A DNA stretch of 64,000 nt, from contig CANNZV010000502.1 in NCBI GenBank assembly GCA_947561585.1, positions 434,001 through 498,000 on the forward strand, written 5' to 3'. This DNA comes from Caprella mutica. Taxonomy: Eukaryota > Arthropoda > Malacostraca > Amphipoda > Caprellidae. The notes below the pieces were generated by a model that worked only from the letters and a program-made list of their open reading frames with translations, was not told where the DNA came from and made no database searches. Numbering within the stretch: position 1 is the first letter of the stretch; the number at the start of each line of letters is the position of its first letter. The position numbers and the translations under genes were made by a program. Shown in pieces: positions 42,699 to 58,085 of the stretch.

Positions 42699-45600
42699 TA
42701 GAAAGGTACAATGAATACATTATTCAGTTTTCAATGTAGTAGTAAGGTATAACGAATACATTATTCAGTTTTCAATGTAGTAGTAAGGTATAACGAATAC
42801 ATTATTCAGCTTTCAATGTAGTAGTAAGGTATAACGAATACATTATTCAGCTTTCAATGTAGTAGTAAGGTACAATGAATACATTATTCAGTTTTCAATG
42901 TAGTAGTAAGGTATAACGAATGCATTATTCAGTTTTCAATGTAGTAGTAAGGTATAACGAATACATTATTCAGTTTTCAATGTAGTAGTAAGGTATAACG
43001 AATACATTATTCAGCTTTCAATGTAGTAGTAAGGTACAATGAATACATAATTCAGTTTTCAATGTAGTAGTAAGGTATAACGAATACATTATTCAGCTTT
43101 CAATGTAGTAGTAAGGTACAATGAATACATAATTCAGTTTTCAATGTAGTAGTAAGGTACAATGAATACATTATTCAGTTTTCAATAGTAGTAGGGTATA
43201 ACGAATACATTATTCAGTTTTCAATGTAGTAGTAAGGTATAACGAATGCATTATTCAGTTTTCAATGTAGTAGTAAGGTACAATGAATACATTATTCGGT
43301 TTTCAATGTAGTAGTAAGGTATAACGAATGCATTATTCAGTTTTCAATGTAGTAGTAAGGTATAACGAATACATTATTCAGTTTTCAATGTAGTAGTAAG
43401 GTATAACGAATACATTATTCAGCTTTCAATGTAGTAGTAAGGTATAACGAATACATTATTCAGCTTTCAATGTAGTAGTAAGGTACAATGAATACATTAT
43501 TCAGTTTTCAATGTAGTAGTAAGGTATAACGAATACATTATTCAGTTTTCAATGTAGTAGTAAGGTATAACGAATACATTATTCAGCTTTCAATGTAGTA
43601 GTAAGGTATAACGAATACATTATTCAGCTTTCAATGTAGTAGTAAGGTACAATGAATACATTATTCGGTTTTCAATGTAGTAGTAAGGTATAACGAATGC
43701 ATTATTCAGTTTTCAATGTAGTAGTAAGGTATAACGAATACATTATTCAGTTTTCAATGTAGTAGTAAGGTATAACGAATTCATTATTCAGCTTTCAATG
43801 TAGTAGTAAGGTATAACGAATACATTATTCAGCTTTCAATGTAGTAGTAAGGTACAATGAATACATTATTCAGTTTTCAATGTAGTAGTAAGGTATAACG
43901 AATACATTATTCAGTTTTGAATGTAGTAGTAAGGTATAACGAATACATTATTCAGCTTTCAATGTAGTAGTAAGGTATAACGAATACATTATTCAGCTTT
44001 CAATGTAGTAGTAAGGAACAATGAATACATTATTCAGTTTTCAATGTAGTAGTAAGGTATAACGAATGCATTATTCAGTTTTCAATGTAGTAGTAAGGTA
44101 TAACGAATGCATTATTTAGGTTTCAATGTAGTAGTAAGGTATAACGAATACATTATTCAGTTTTCAATGTAGTAGTAAGGTATAACGAATACATTATTCA
44201 GCTTTCAATGTAGTAGTAAGGTACAATGAATACATTATTCAGTTTTCAATGTAGTAGTAAGGTATAACGAATGCATTATTCAGTTTTCAATGTAGTAGTA
44301 AGGTATAACGAATGCATTATTCAGTTTTCAATGTAGTAGTAAGGTATAACGAATACATTATTCAGTTTTCAATGTAGTAGTAAGGTATAACGAATACATT
44401 ATTCAGCTTTCAATGTAGTAGTAAGGTACAATGAATACATTATTCAGTTTTCAATGTAGTAGTAAGGTATAACGAATACATTATTCAGTTTTCAATGTAG
44501 TAGTAAGGTATAACGAATACATTATTCAGCTTTCAATGTAGTAGTAAGGTATAACGAATACATTATTCAGCTTTCAATGTAGTAGAAAGGTACAATGAAT
44601 ACATTATTCAGTTTTCAATGTAGTAGTAAGTTATAACGAATACATTATTCAGTTTTCAATGTAGTAGTAAGGTATAACGAATACATTATTCAGCTTTCAA
44701 TGTAGTAGTAAGGTATAACGAATACATTATTCAGCTTTCAATGTAGTAGTAAGGTACAATGAATACATTATTCAGTTTTCAATGTAGTAGTAAGGTATAA
44801 CGAATGCATTATTCAGTTTTCAATGTAGTAGTAAGGTATAACGAATACATTATTCAGTTTTCAATGTAGTAGTAAGGTATAACGAATACATTATTCAGCT
44901 TTCAATGTAGTAGTAAGGTACAATGAATACATAATTCAGTTTTCAATGTAGTAGTAAGGTATAACGAATACATTATTCAGCTTTCAATGTAGTAGTAAGG
45001 TACAATGAATACATTATTCAGTTTTCAATGTAGTAGTAAGGTACAATGAATACATTATTCAGTTTTCAATGTAGTAGTAAGGTATAACGAATACATTATT
45101 CAGTTTTCAATATAGTAGTAAGGTATAACGAATACATTATTCAGCTTTCAACGTAGTAGTAAGGTACAATGAATACATTATTCGGTTTTCAATGTAGTAG
45201 TAAGGTATAACGAATGCATTATTCAGTTTTCAATGTAGTAGTAAGGTATAACGAATACATTATTCAGTTTTCAATGTAGTAGTAAGGTATAACGAATACA
45301 TTATTCAGCTTTCAATGTAGTAGTAAGGTATAACGAATACATTATTCAGCTTTCAATGTAGTAGTAAGGTACAATGAATACATTATTCAGTTTTCAATGT
45401 AGTAGTAAGGTATAACGAATACATTATTCAGTTTTCAATGTAGTAGTAAGGTATAACGAATACATTATTCAGCTTTCAATGTAGTAGTAAGGTATAACGA
45501 ATACATTATTCAGCTTTCAATGTAGTAGTAAGGTACAATGAATACATTATTCGGTTTTCAATGTAGTAGTAAGGTATAACGAATGCATTATTCAGTTTTC

Positions 45601-48600
45601 AATGTAGTAGTAAGGTATAACGAATACATTATTCAGTTTTCAATGTAGTAGTAAGGTATAACGAATACATTATTCAGCTTTCAATGTAGTAGTAAGGTAT
45701 AACGAATACATTATTCAGCTTTCAATGTAGTAGTAAGGTACAATGAATACATTATTCAGTTTTCAATGTAGTAGTAAGGTATAACGAATACATTATTCAG
45801 TTTTGAATGTAGTAGTAAGGTATAACGAATACATTATTCAGCTTTCAATGTAGTAGTAAGGTATAACGAATACATTATTCAGCTTTCAATGTAGTAGTAA
45901 GGAACAATGAATACATTATTCAGTTTTCAATGTAGTAGTAAGGTATAACAAATGCATTATTCAGTTTTCAATGTAGTAGTAAGGTATAACGAATGCATTA
46001 TTTAGGTTTCAATGTAGTAGTAAGGTATAACGAATACATTATTCAGTTTTCAATGTAGTAGTAAGGTATAACGAATGCATTAATTAGGTTTCAATGTAGT
46101 AGTAAGGTATAACGAATACATTATTCAGTTTTCAATGTAGTAGTAAGGTATAACGAATACATTATTCAGCTTTCAATGTAGTAGTAAGGTACAATGAATA
46201 CATTATTCAGTTTTCAATGTAGTAGTAAGGTATAACGAATACATTATTCAGCTTTCAATGTAGTAGTAAGGTACAATGAATACATTATTCAGTTTTCAAT
46301 GTAGTAGTAAGGTATAATGAATACATTATTCAGTTTTCAATGTAGTAGTAAGGTATAATGAATACATTATTCAGTTTTCAATGTAGTAGTAAGGTATAAC
46401 GAATACATTATTCAGCTTTCAATGTAGTAGTAAGGTACAATGAATACATTATTCGGTTTTCAATGTAGTAGTAAGGTATAACGAATGCATTATTCAGTTT
46501 TCAATGTAGTAGTAAGGTATAACGAATGCATTATTCAGTTTTCAATGTAGTAGTAAGGTATAACGAATACATTATTCAGTTTTCAATGTAGTAGTGAGGT
46601 ATAACAAATACATTATTCAGCTTTCAATGTAGTAGTAAGGTACAATGAATACATTATTCAGTTTTCAATGTAGTAGTAAGATATAACGAATGCATTATTC
46701 AGTTTTCAATGTAGTAGTAAGGTATAACGAATGCATTATTCAGTTTTCAATGTAGTAGTAAGGTACAATGGATACATTATTCAGTTTTCAATGTAGTAGT
46801 AAGGTATAACGAATGCATTATTCAGTTTTCAATGTAGTAGTAAGGTATAACGAATACATTATTCAGTTTTCAATGTAGTAGTAAGGTATAATGAATCCAT
46901 TATTCAGTTTTCAATGTAGTAGTAAGGTATAATGAATACATTATTCAGTTTTCAATGTAGTAGTAAGGTATAATGAATACATTATTCAGTTTCCAATGTA
47001 GTAGTAAGGTACAATGAATACATTATTCAGTTTTCAATGTAGTAGTAAGGTACAATGAATACAATATTCAGTTTTCAATGTAGTAGTAAGGTATAACAAA
47101 TACATTATTCAGTTTTCAATGTAGTAGTAATTGGTATAAGGAATACATTATTCCGTTTTCAATGTAGTAGTAAGGTATAACGAATACATTATTCAGTTTT
47201 TAATGTAGTAGTAAGGTATAATGAATACATTATTCAGTTTTCAATGTAGTAGTAAGGTATAATGAATACATTATTCAGTTTTCAATGTAGTAGTAAGGTA
47301 TAACGAATGCATTATTCAGTTTTCAATGTAGTAGTAAGGTATAACGAATACATTATTCAGCTTTCAATGTAGTAGTAAGGTACAATGAATACATTATTCA
47401 GTTTTCAATGCAGTAGTAAGGTATAACGAATACATTATTCAGCTTTCAATGTAGTAGTAAGGTACAATGAATACATTATTCAGTTTTCAATTTAGTAGTA
47501 AGGTATAACGAATACATTATTCAGCTTTCAATGTAGTAGTAAGGTACAAAGAATACATTATTCAGTTTTCAATGTGGTAGTAAGGTACAATGAATACATT
47601 ATTCAGTTTTCAATGTAGTAGTAAGGTATAACGAATGCATTATTCAAATTTCAATGTAGTAGTAAGGTACAATGAATACATTATTCAGTTTTCAATGTAG
47701 TAGTAAGGTACAATGGATACATTATTCAGTTTTCAATGTAGTAGTAAGGTATAACGAATACATTATTCAGCTTTCAATGTAGTAGTAAGGTATAACGAAT
47801 ACATTATTCAGCTTTCAATGTAGTAGTAAGGTATAACGAATACATTATTCAGCTTCCAATGTAGTAGTAAGGTACAATGAATACATTATTCAGTTTTCAA
47901 TGTAGTAGTAAGGTATAACGAATACATTATTCAGTTTTCAATGTAGTAGTAAGGTATAACGAATACATTATTAAGCTTTCAATGTAGTAGTAAGGTATAA
48001 CGAATACATTATTCAGCTTTCAATGTAGTAGTAAGGTACAATGAATACATTATTCAGTTTTCAATGTAGTAGTAAGGTATAACGAATACATTATTCAGTT
48101 TTGAATGTAGTAGTAAGGTATAACGAATACATTATTCAGCTTTCAATGTAGTAGTAAGGTATAACGAATACATTATTCAGCTTTCAATGTAGTAGTAAGG
48201 AACAATGAATACATTATTCAGTTTTCAATGTAGTAGTAAGGTATAACAAATGCATTATTCAGTTTTCAATGTAGTAGTAAGGTATAACGAATGCATTATT
48301 TAGGTTTCAATGTAGTAGTAAGGTATAACGAATACATTATTCAGTTTTCAATGTAGTAGTAAGGTATAACGAATGCATTAATTAGGTTTCAATGTAGTAG
48401 TAAGGTATAACGAATACATTATTCAGTTTTCAATGTAGTAGTAAGGTATAACGAATACATTATTCAGCTTTCAATGTAGTAGTAAGGTACAATGAATACA
48501 TTATTCAGTTTTCAATGTAGTAGTAAGGTATAACGAATACATTATTCAGCTTTCAATGTAGTAGTAAGGTACAATGAATACATTATTCAGTTTTCAATGT

Positions 48601-51600
48601 AGTAGTAAGGTATAATGAATACATTATTCAGATTTCAATGTAGTAGTAAGGTATAATGAATACATTATTCAGTTTTCAATGTAGTAGTAAGGTATAACGA
48701 ATACATTATTCAGCTTTCAATGTAGTAGTAAGGTACAATGAATACATTATTCGGTTTTCAATGTAGTAGTAAGGTACAATGAATACATTATTCAGTTTTC
48801 AATGTAGTAGTAAGATATAACGAATGCATTATTCAGTTTTCAATGTAGTAGTAAGGTATAACGAATGCATTATTCAGTTTTCAATGTAGTAGTAAGGTAC
48901 AATGGATACATTATTCAGTTTTCAATGTAGTAGTAAGGTATAACGAATGCATTATTCAGTTTTCAATGTAGTAGTAAGGTATAACGAATACATTATTCAG
49001 TTTTCAATGTAGTAGTAAGGTATAATGAATCCATTATTCAGTTTTCAATGTAGTAGTAAGGTATAATGAATACATTATTCAGTTTTCAATGTAGTAGTAA
49101 GGTATAATGAATACATTATTCAGTTTTCAATGTAGTAGTAAGGTACAATGAATACATTATTCAGTTTTCAATGTAGTAGTAAGGTACAATGAATACAATA
49201 TTCAGTTTTCAATGTAGTAGTAAGGTATAACAAATACATTATTCAGTTTTCAATGTAGTAGTAATTGGTATAAGGAATACATTATTCCGTTTTCAATGTA
49301 GTAGTAAGGTATAACGAATACATTATTCAGTTTTTAATGTAGTAGTAAGGTAAAATGAATACATTATTCAGTTTTCAATGTAGTAGTAAGGTATAATGAA
49401 TACATTATTCAGTTTTCAATGTAGTAGTAAGGTATAACGAATGCATTATTCAGTTTTCAATGTAGTAGTAAGGTATAACGAATACATTATTCAGCTTTCA
49501 ATGTAGTAGTAAGGTACAATGAATACATTATTCAGTTTTCAATGCAGTAGTAAGGTATAACGAATACATTATTCAGCTTTCAATGTAGTAGTAAGGTACA
49601 ATGAATACATTATTCAGTTTTCAATTTAGTAGTAAGGTATAACGAATACATTATTCAGCTTTCAATGTAGTAGTAAGGTACAAAGAATACATTATTCAGT
49701 TTTCAATGTGGTAGTAAGGTACAATGAATACATTATTCAGTTTTCAATGTAGTAGTAAGGTATAACGAATGCATTATTCAAATTTCAATGTAGTAGTAAG
49801 GTACAATGAATACATTATTCAGATTTCAATGTAGTATTAAGGTACAATGGATACATTATTCAGTTTTCAATGTAGTAGTAAGGTATAACGAATACATTAT
49901 TCAGCTTTCAATGTAGTAGTAAGGTACAATGAATACATTATTCAGTTTTCAATGTAGTAGTAAGGTATAACGAATGCATTATTCAGTTTTCAATGTAGTA
50001 GTAAGGTATAACGAATGCATTATTCAGTTTTCAATGTAGTAGTAAGGTACAATGAATACATAATTCAGTTTTCAATGTAGTAGTAAGGTATAACGAATGC
50101 ATTATTCAGTTTTCAATGTAGTAGTAAGGTATAACGAATACATTATTCAGCTTTCAATGTAGTAGTAAGGTACAATGAATACATTATTCAGTTTTCAATG
50201 TAGTAGTAAGGTATAACGAATGCATTATTCAGTTTTCAATGTAGTAGTAAGGTATAACGAATGCATTATTCAGTTTTCAATGTAGTAGTAAGGTATAACG
50301 AATACATTATTCAGTTTTCAATGTAGTAGTAAGGTATAACGAATACATTATTCAGCTTTCAATGTAGTAGTAAGGTACAATGAATACATTATTCAGTTTT
50401 CAATGTAGTAGTAAGGTATAACGAATACATTATTCAGTTTTCAATGTAGTAGTAAGGTATAACGAATACATTATTCAGCTTTCAATGTAGTAGTAAGGTA
50501 TAACGAATACATTATTCAGCTTTCAATGTAGTAGAAAGGTACAATGAATACATTATTCAGTTTTCAATGTAGTAGTAAGGTATAACGAATACATTATTCA
50601 GTTTTCAATGTAGTAGTAAGGTATAACGAATACATTATTCAGCTTTCAATGTAGTAGTAAGGTATAACGAATACATTATTCAGCTTTCAATGTAGTAGTA
50701 AGGTACAATGAATACATTATTCAGTTTTCAATGTAGTAGTAAGGTATAACGAATGCATTATTCAGTTTTCAATGTAGTAGTAAGGTATAACGAATACATT
50801 ATTCAGTTTTCAATGTAGTAGTAAGGTATAACGAATACATTATTCAGCTTTCAATGTAGTAGTAAGGTACAATGAATACATAATTCAGTTTTCAATGTAG
50901 TAGTAAGGTATAACGAATACATTATTCAGCTTTCAATGTAGTAGTAAGGTACAATGAATACATAATTCAGTTTTCAATGTAGTAGTAATGTACAATGAAT
51001 ACATTATTCAGTTTTCAATGTAGTAGTAGGGTATAACGAATACATTATTCAGTTTTCAATGTAGTAGTAAGGTATAACGAATGCATTATTCAGTTTTCAA
51101 TGTAGTAGTAAGGTACAATGAATACATTATTCGGTTTTCAATGTAGTAGTAAGGTATAACGAATGCATTATTCAGTTTTCAATGTAGTAGTAAGGTATAA
51201 CGAATACATTATTCAGTTTTCAATGTAGTAGTAAGGTATAACGAATACATTATTCAGCTTTCAATGTAGTAGTAAGGTATAACGAATACATTATTCAGCT
51301 TTCAATGTAGTAGTAAGGTACAATGAATACATTATTCAGTTTTCAATGTAGTAGTAAGGTATAACGAATACATTATTCAGTTTTCAATGTAGTAGTAAGG
51401 TATAACGAATACATTATTCAGCTTTCAATGTAGTAGTAAGGTATAACGAATACATTATTCAGCTTTCAATGTAGTAGTAAGGTACAATGAATACATTATT
51501 CGGTTTTCAATGTAGTAGTAAGGTATAACGAATGCATTATTCAGTTTTCAATGTAGTAGTAAGGTATAACGAATACATTATTCAGTTTTCAATGTAGTAG

Positions 51601-53490
51601 TAAGGTATAACGAATTCATTATTCAGCTTTCAATGTAGTAGTAAGGTATAACGAATACATTATTCAGCTTTCAATGTAGTAGTAAGGTACAATGAATACA
51701 TTATTCAGTTTTCAATGTAGTAGTAAGGTATAACGAATACATTATTCAGTTTTGAATGTAGTAGTAAGGTATAACGAATACATTATTCAGCTTTCAATGT
51801 AGTAGTAAGGTATAACGAATACATTATTCAGCTTTCAATGTAGTAGTAAGGAACAATGAATACATTATTCAGTTTTCAATGTAGTAGTAAGGTATAACGA
51901 ATGCATTATTCAGTTTTCAATGTAGTAGTAAGGTATAACGAATGCATTATTTAGGTTTCAATGTAGTAGTAAGGTATAACGAATACATTATTCAGTTTTC
52001 AATGTAGTAGTAAGGTATAACGAATACATTATTCAGCTTTCAATGTAGTAGTAAGGTACAATGAATACATTATTCAGTTTTCAATGTAGTAGTAAGGTAT
52101 AACGAATGCATTATTCAGTTTTCAATGTAGTAGTAAGGTATAACGAATGCATTATTCAGTTTTCAATGTAGTAGTAAGGTATAACGAATACATTATTCAG
52201 CTTTCAATGTAGTAGTAAGGTATAACGAATACATTATTCAGCTTTCAATGTAGTAGTAAGGTACAATGAATACATTATTCAGTTTTCAATGTAGTAGTAA
52301 GGTATAACGAATACATTATTCAGTTTTCAATGTAGTAGTAAGGTATAACGAATACATTATTCAGCTTTCAATGTAGTAGTAAGGTATAACGAATACATTA
52401 TTCAGCTTTCAATGTAGTAGAAAGGTACAATGAATACATTATTCAGTTTTCAATGTAGTAGTAAGTTATAACGAATACATTATTCAGTTTTCAATGTAGT
52501 AGTAAGGTATAACGAATACATTATTCAGCTTTCAATGTAGTAGTAAGGTATAACGAATACATTATTCAGCTTTCAATGTAGTAGTAAGGTACAATGAATA
52601 CATTATTCAGTTTTCAATGTAGTAGTAAGGTATAACGAATGCATTATTCAGTTTTCAATGTAGTAGTAAGGTATAACGAATACATTATTCAGTTTTCAAT
52701 ATAGTAGTAAGGTATAACGAATACATTATTCAGCTTTCAACGTAGTAGTAAGGTACAATGAATACATTATTCGGTTTTCAATGTAGTAGTAAGGTATAAC
52801 GAATGCATTATTCAGTTTTCAATGTAGTAGTAAGGTATAACGAATACATTATTCAGTTTTCAATGTAGTAGTAAGGTATAACGAATACATTATTCAGCTT
52901 TCAATGTAGTAGTAAGGTATAACGAATACATTATTCAGCTTTCAATGTAGTAGTAAGGTACAATGAATACATTATTCAGTTTTCAATGTAGTAGTAAGGT
53001 ATAACGAATACATTATTCAGTTTTCAATGTAGTAGTAAGGTATAACGAATACATTATTCAGCTTTCAATGTAGTAGTAAGGTATAACGAATACATTATTC
53101 AGCTTTCAATGTAGTAGTAAGGTACAATGAATACATTATTCGGTTTTCAATGTAGTAGTAAGGTATAACGAATGCATTATTCAGTTTTCAATGTAGTAGT
53201 AAGGTATAACGAATACATTATTCAGTTTTCAATGTAGTAGTAAGGTATAACGAATACATTATTCAGCTTTCAATGTAGTAGTAAGGTATAACGAATACAT
53301 TATTCAGCTTTCAATGTAGTAGTAAGGTACAATGAATACATTATTCAGTTTTCAATGTAGTAGTAAGGTATAACGAATACATTATTCAGTTTTGAATGTA
53401 GTAGTAAGGTATAACGAATACATTATTCAGCTTTCAATGTAGTAGTAAGGTATAACGAATACATTATTCAGCTTTCAATGTAGTAGTAAG
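42699..53490. repeat. Large block duplication (7.6-7.8 kb) within the satellite
   Basis: The markers GTAGAAAGG (42699 and 44583) and AAGTTATAACG (44630) recur at 50532, 52419 and 52465, an offset of about 7,833-7,836 bp. From CAACGTAGTAG (45151 against 52740) onward the offset is 7,589 bp. The difference, 246 bp, equals six monomers present only in the first copy. The blocks therefore derive from one segment of about 190 monomers that was duplicated and then lost or gained whole monomers. Confidence 0.75.
45901..50496. repeat. 2,298-bp higher-order repeat of the 41-bp satellite, two tandem copies
   Basis: The rare marker series GGAACAATG, AACAAATGC, TTTAGGTTTC, TTAATTAGGTTTC and on to TAATTGGTATAAGG recurs with a 2,298-bp offset (45901 and 48199), i.e. 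56 monomers plus the 2-bp insertion. In the second copy the GGTATAAGG marker offset is only 2,133 bp (47131 to 49264), because four monomers are missing near 48770. The end coordinate is where a further copy would be expected to begin and is approximate. Confidence 0.8.
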
Positions 53491-56400
53491 GAACAATGAA
53501 TACATTATTCAGTTTTCAATGTAGTAGTAAGGTATAACAAATGCATTATTCAGTTTTCAATGTAGTAGTAAGGTATAACGAATGCATTATTTAGGTTTCA
53601 ATGTAGTAGTAAGGTATAACGAATACATTATTCAGTTTTCAATGTAGTAGTAAGGTATAACGAATGCATTAATTAGGTTTCAATGTAGTAGTAAGGTATA
53701 ACGAATACATTATTCAGTTTTCAATGTAGTAGTAAGGTATAACGAATACATTATTCAGCTTTCAATGTAGTAGTAAGGTACAATGAATACATTATTCAGT
53801 TTTCAATGTAGTAGTAAGGTATAACGAATACATTATTCAGCTTTCAATGTAGTAGTAAGGTACAATGAATACATTATTCAGTTTTCAATGTAGTAGTAAG
53901 GTATAATGAATACATTATTCAGTTTTCAATGTAGTAGTAAGGTATAATGAATACATTATTCAGTTTTCAATGTAGTAGTAAGGTATAACGAATACATTAT
54001 TCAGCTTTCAATATAGTAGTAAGGTACAATGAATACATTATTCGGTTTTCAATGTAGTAGTAAGGTATAACGAATGCATTATTCAGTTTTCAATGTAGTA
54101 GTAAGGTATAATGAATGCATTATTCAGTTTTCAATGTAGTAGTAAGGTATAACGAATACATTATTCAGTTTTCAATGTAGTAGTGAGGTATAACAAATAC
54201 ATTATTCAGCTTTCAATGTAGTAGTAAGGTACAATGAATACATTATTCAGTTTTCAATGTAGTAGTAAGATATAACGAATGCATTATTCAGTTTTCAATG
54301 TAGTAGTAAGGTATAACGAATGCATTATTCAGTTTTCAATGTAGTAGTAAGGTACAATGGATACATTATTCAGTTTTCAATGTAGTAGTAAGGTATAACG
54401 AATGCATTATTCAGTTTTCAATGTAGTCGTAAGGTATAACGAATACATTATTCAGTTTTCAATGTAGTAGTAAGGTATAATGAATCCATTATTCAGTTTT
54501 CAATGTAGTAGTAAGGTATAATGAATACATTATTCAGTTTTCAATGTAGTAGTAAGGTATAATGAATACATTATTCAGTTTTCAATGTAGTTGTAAGGTA
54601 CAATGAATACATTATTCAGTTTTCAATGTAGTAGTAAGGTACAATGAATACAATATTCAGTTTTCAATGTAGTAGTAAGGTATAACAAATACATTATTCA
54701 GTTTTCAATGTAGTAGTAATTGGTATAAGGAATACATTATTCCGTTTTCAATGTAGTAGTAAGGTATAACGAATACATTATTCAGTTTTTAATGTAGTAG
54801 TAAGGTATAATGAATACATTATTCAGTTTTCAATGTAGTAGTAAGGTATAATGAATACATTATTCAGTTTTCAATGTAGTAGTAAGGTATAACGAATGCA
54901 TTATTCAGTTTTCAATGTAGTAGTAAGGTATAACGAATACATTATTCAGCTTTCAATGTAGTAGTAAGGTACAATGAATACATTATTCAGTTTTCAATGC
55001 AGTAGTAAGGTATAACGAATACATTATTCAGCTTTCAATGTAGTAGTAAGGTACAATGAATACATTATTCAGTTTTCAATTTAGTAGTAAGGTATAACGA
55101 ATACATTATTCAGCTTTCAATGTAGTAGTAAGGTACAAAGAATACATTATTCAGTTTTCAATGTGGTAGTAAGGTACAATGAATACATTATTCAGTTTTC
55201 AATGTAGTAGTAAGGTATAACGAATGCATTATTCAAATTTCAATGTAGTAGTAAGGTACAATGAATACATTATTCAGTTTTCAATGTAGTAGTAAGGTAC
55301 AATGGATACATTATTCAGTTTTCAATGTAGTAGTAAGGTATAACGAATACATTATTCAGCTTTCAATGTAGTAGTAAGGTATAACGAATACATTATTCAG
55401 CTTTCAATGTAGTAGTAAGGTATAACGAATACATTATTCAGCTTCCAATGTAGTAGTAAGGTACAATGAATACATTATTCAGTTTTCAATGTAGTAGTAA
55501 GGTATAACGAATACATTATTCAGTTTTCAATGTAGTAGTAAGGTATAACGAATACATTATTCAGCTTTCAATGTAGTAGTAAGGTATAACGAATACATTA
55601 TTCAGCTTTCAATGTAGTAGTAAGGTACAATGAATACATTATTCAGTTTTCAATGTAGTAGTAAGGTATAACGAATACATTATTCAGTTTTGAATGTAGT
55701 AGTAAGGTATAACGAATACATTATTCAGCTTTCAATGTAGTAGTAAGGTATAACGAATACATTATTCAGCTTTCAATGTAGTAGTAAGGAACAATGAATA
55801 CATTATTCAGTTTTCAATGTAGTAGTAAGGTATAACAAATGCATTATTCAGTTTTCAATGTAGTAGTAAGGTATAACGAATGCATTATTTAGGTTTCAAT
55901 GTAGTAGTAAGGTATAACGAATACATTATTCAGTTTTCAATGTAGTAGTAAGGTATAACGAATGCATTAATTAGGTTTCAATGTAGTAGTAAGGTATAAC
56001 GAATACATTATTCAGTTTTCAATGTAGTAGTAAGGTATAACGAATACATTATTCAGCTTTCAATGTAGTAGTAAGGTACAATGAATACATTATTCAGTTT
56101 TCAATGTAGTAGTAAGGTATAACGAATACATTATTCAGCTTTCAATGTAGTAGTAAGGTACAATGAATACATTATTCAGTTTTCAATGTAGTAGTAAGGT
56201 ATAATGAATACATTATTCAGTTTTCAATGTAGTAGTAAGGTATAATGAATACATTATTCAGTTTTCAATGTAGTAGTAAGGTATAACGAATACATTATTC
56301 AGCTTTCAATGTAGTAGTAAGGTACAATGAATACATTATTCGGTTTTCAATGTAGTAGTAAGGTATAACGAATGCATTATTCAGTTTTCAATGTAGTAGT

Positions 56401-58085
56401 AAGGTATAACGAATGCATTATTCAGTTTTCAATGTAGTAGTAAGGTATAACGAATACATTATTCAGTTTTCAATGTAGTAGTGAGGTATAACAAATACAT
56501 CATTCAGCTTTCAATGTAGTAGTAAGGTACAATGAATACATTATTCAGTTTTCAATGTAGTAGTAAGATATAACGAATGCATTATTCAGTTTTCAATGTA
56601 GTAGTAAGGTATAACGAATGCATTATTCAGTTTTCAATGTAGTAGTAAGGTACAATGGATACATTATTCAGTTTTCAATGTAGTAGTAAGGTATAACGAA
56701 TGCATTATTCAGTTTTCAATGTAGTAGTAAGGTATAACGAATACATTATTCAGTTTTCAATGTAGTAGTAAGGTATAATGAATCCATTATTCAGTTTTCA
56801 ATGTAGTAGTAAGGTATAATGAATACATTATTCAGTTTTCAATGTAGTAGTAAGGTATAATGAATACATTATTCAGTTTTCAATGTAGTAGTAAGGTACA
56901 ATGAATACATTATTCAGTTTTCAATGTAGTAGTAAGGTACAATGAATACAATATTCAGTTTTCAATGTAGTAGTAAGGTATAACAAATACATTATTCAGT
57001 TTTCAATGTAGTAGTAATTGGTATAAGGAATACATTATTCCGTTTTCAATGTAGTAGTAAGGTATAACGAATACATTATTCAGTTTTTAATGTAGTAGTA
57101 AGGTAAAATGAATACATTATTCAGTTTTCAATGTAGTAGTAAGGTATAATGAATACATTATTCAGTTTTCAATGTAGTAGTAAGGTATAACGAATGCATT
57201 ATTCAGTTTTCAATGTAGTAGTAAGGTATAACGAATACATTATTCAGCTTTCAATGTAGTAGTAAGGTACAATGAATACATTATTCAGTTTTCAATGCAG
57301 TAGTAAGGTATAACGAATACATTATTCAGCTTTCAATGTAGTAGTAAGGTACAATGAATACATTATTCAGTTTTCAATTTAGTAGTAAGGTATAACGAAT
57401 ACATTATTCAGCTTTCAATGTAGTAGTAAAGTACAAAGAATACATTATTCAGTTTTCAATGTGGTAGTAAGGTACAATGAATACATTATTCAGTTTTCAA
57501 TGTAGTAGTAAGGTATAACGAATGCATTATTCAAATTTCAATGTAGTAGTAAGGTACAATGAATACATTATTCAGATTTCAATGTAGTATTAAGGTACAA
57601 TGGATACATTATTCAGTTTTCAATGTAGTAGTAAGGTATAACGAATACATTATTCAGCTTTCAATGTAGTAGTAAGGTATAACGAATACATTATTCAGCT
57701 TTCAATGTAGTAGTAAGGTATAACGAATACATTATTCAGCTTCCAATGTAGTAGTAAGGTACAATGAATACATTATTCAGTTTTCAATGTAGTAGTAAGG
57801 TATAACGAATACATTATTCAGCTTCCAATGTAGTAGTAAGGTACAATGAATACATTATTCAGTTTTCAATGTAGTAGTAAGGTATAACGAATACATTATT
57901 CAGTTTTCAATGTAGTAGTAAGGTATAACGAATACATTATTCAGCTTTCAATGTAGTAGTAAGGTATAACGAATACATTATTCAGTTTTCAATGTAGTAG
58001 TAAGGTATAACGAATACATTATTCAGCTTTCAATGTAGTAGTAAGGTATAACGAATACATTATTCAGCTTTCAATGTAGTAGTAA
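53490..58085. repeat. Second pair of 2,298-bp higher-order repeats
   Basis: The GGAACAATG marker recurs at 53490 and 55788, again exactly 2,298 bp apart. GGTATAAGG does so at 54720 and 57018, also 2,298 bp. A further partial copy starts near 58090 and places the GGTATAAGG marker at 58127, only 27 monomers later. The pair repeats 45901-50496 at an offset of 7,589 bp. Confidence 0.8.
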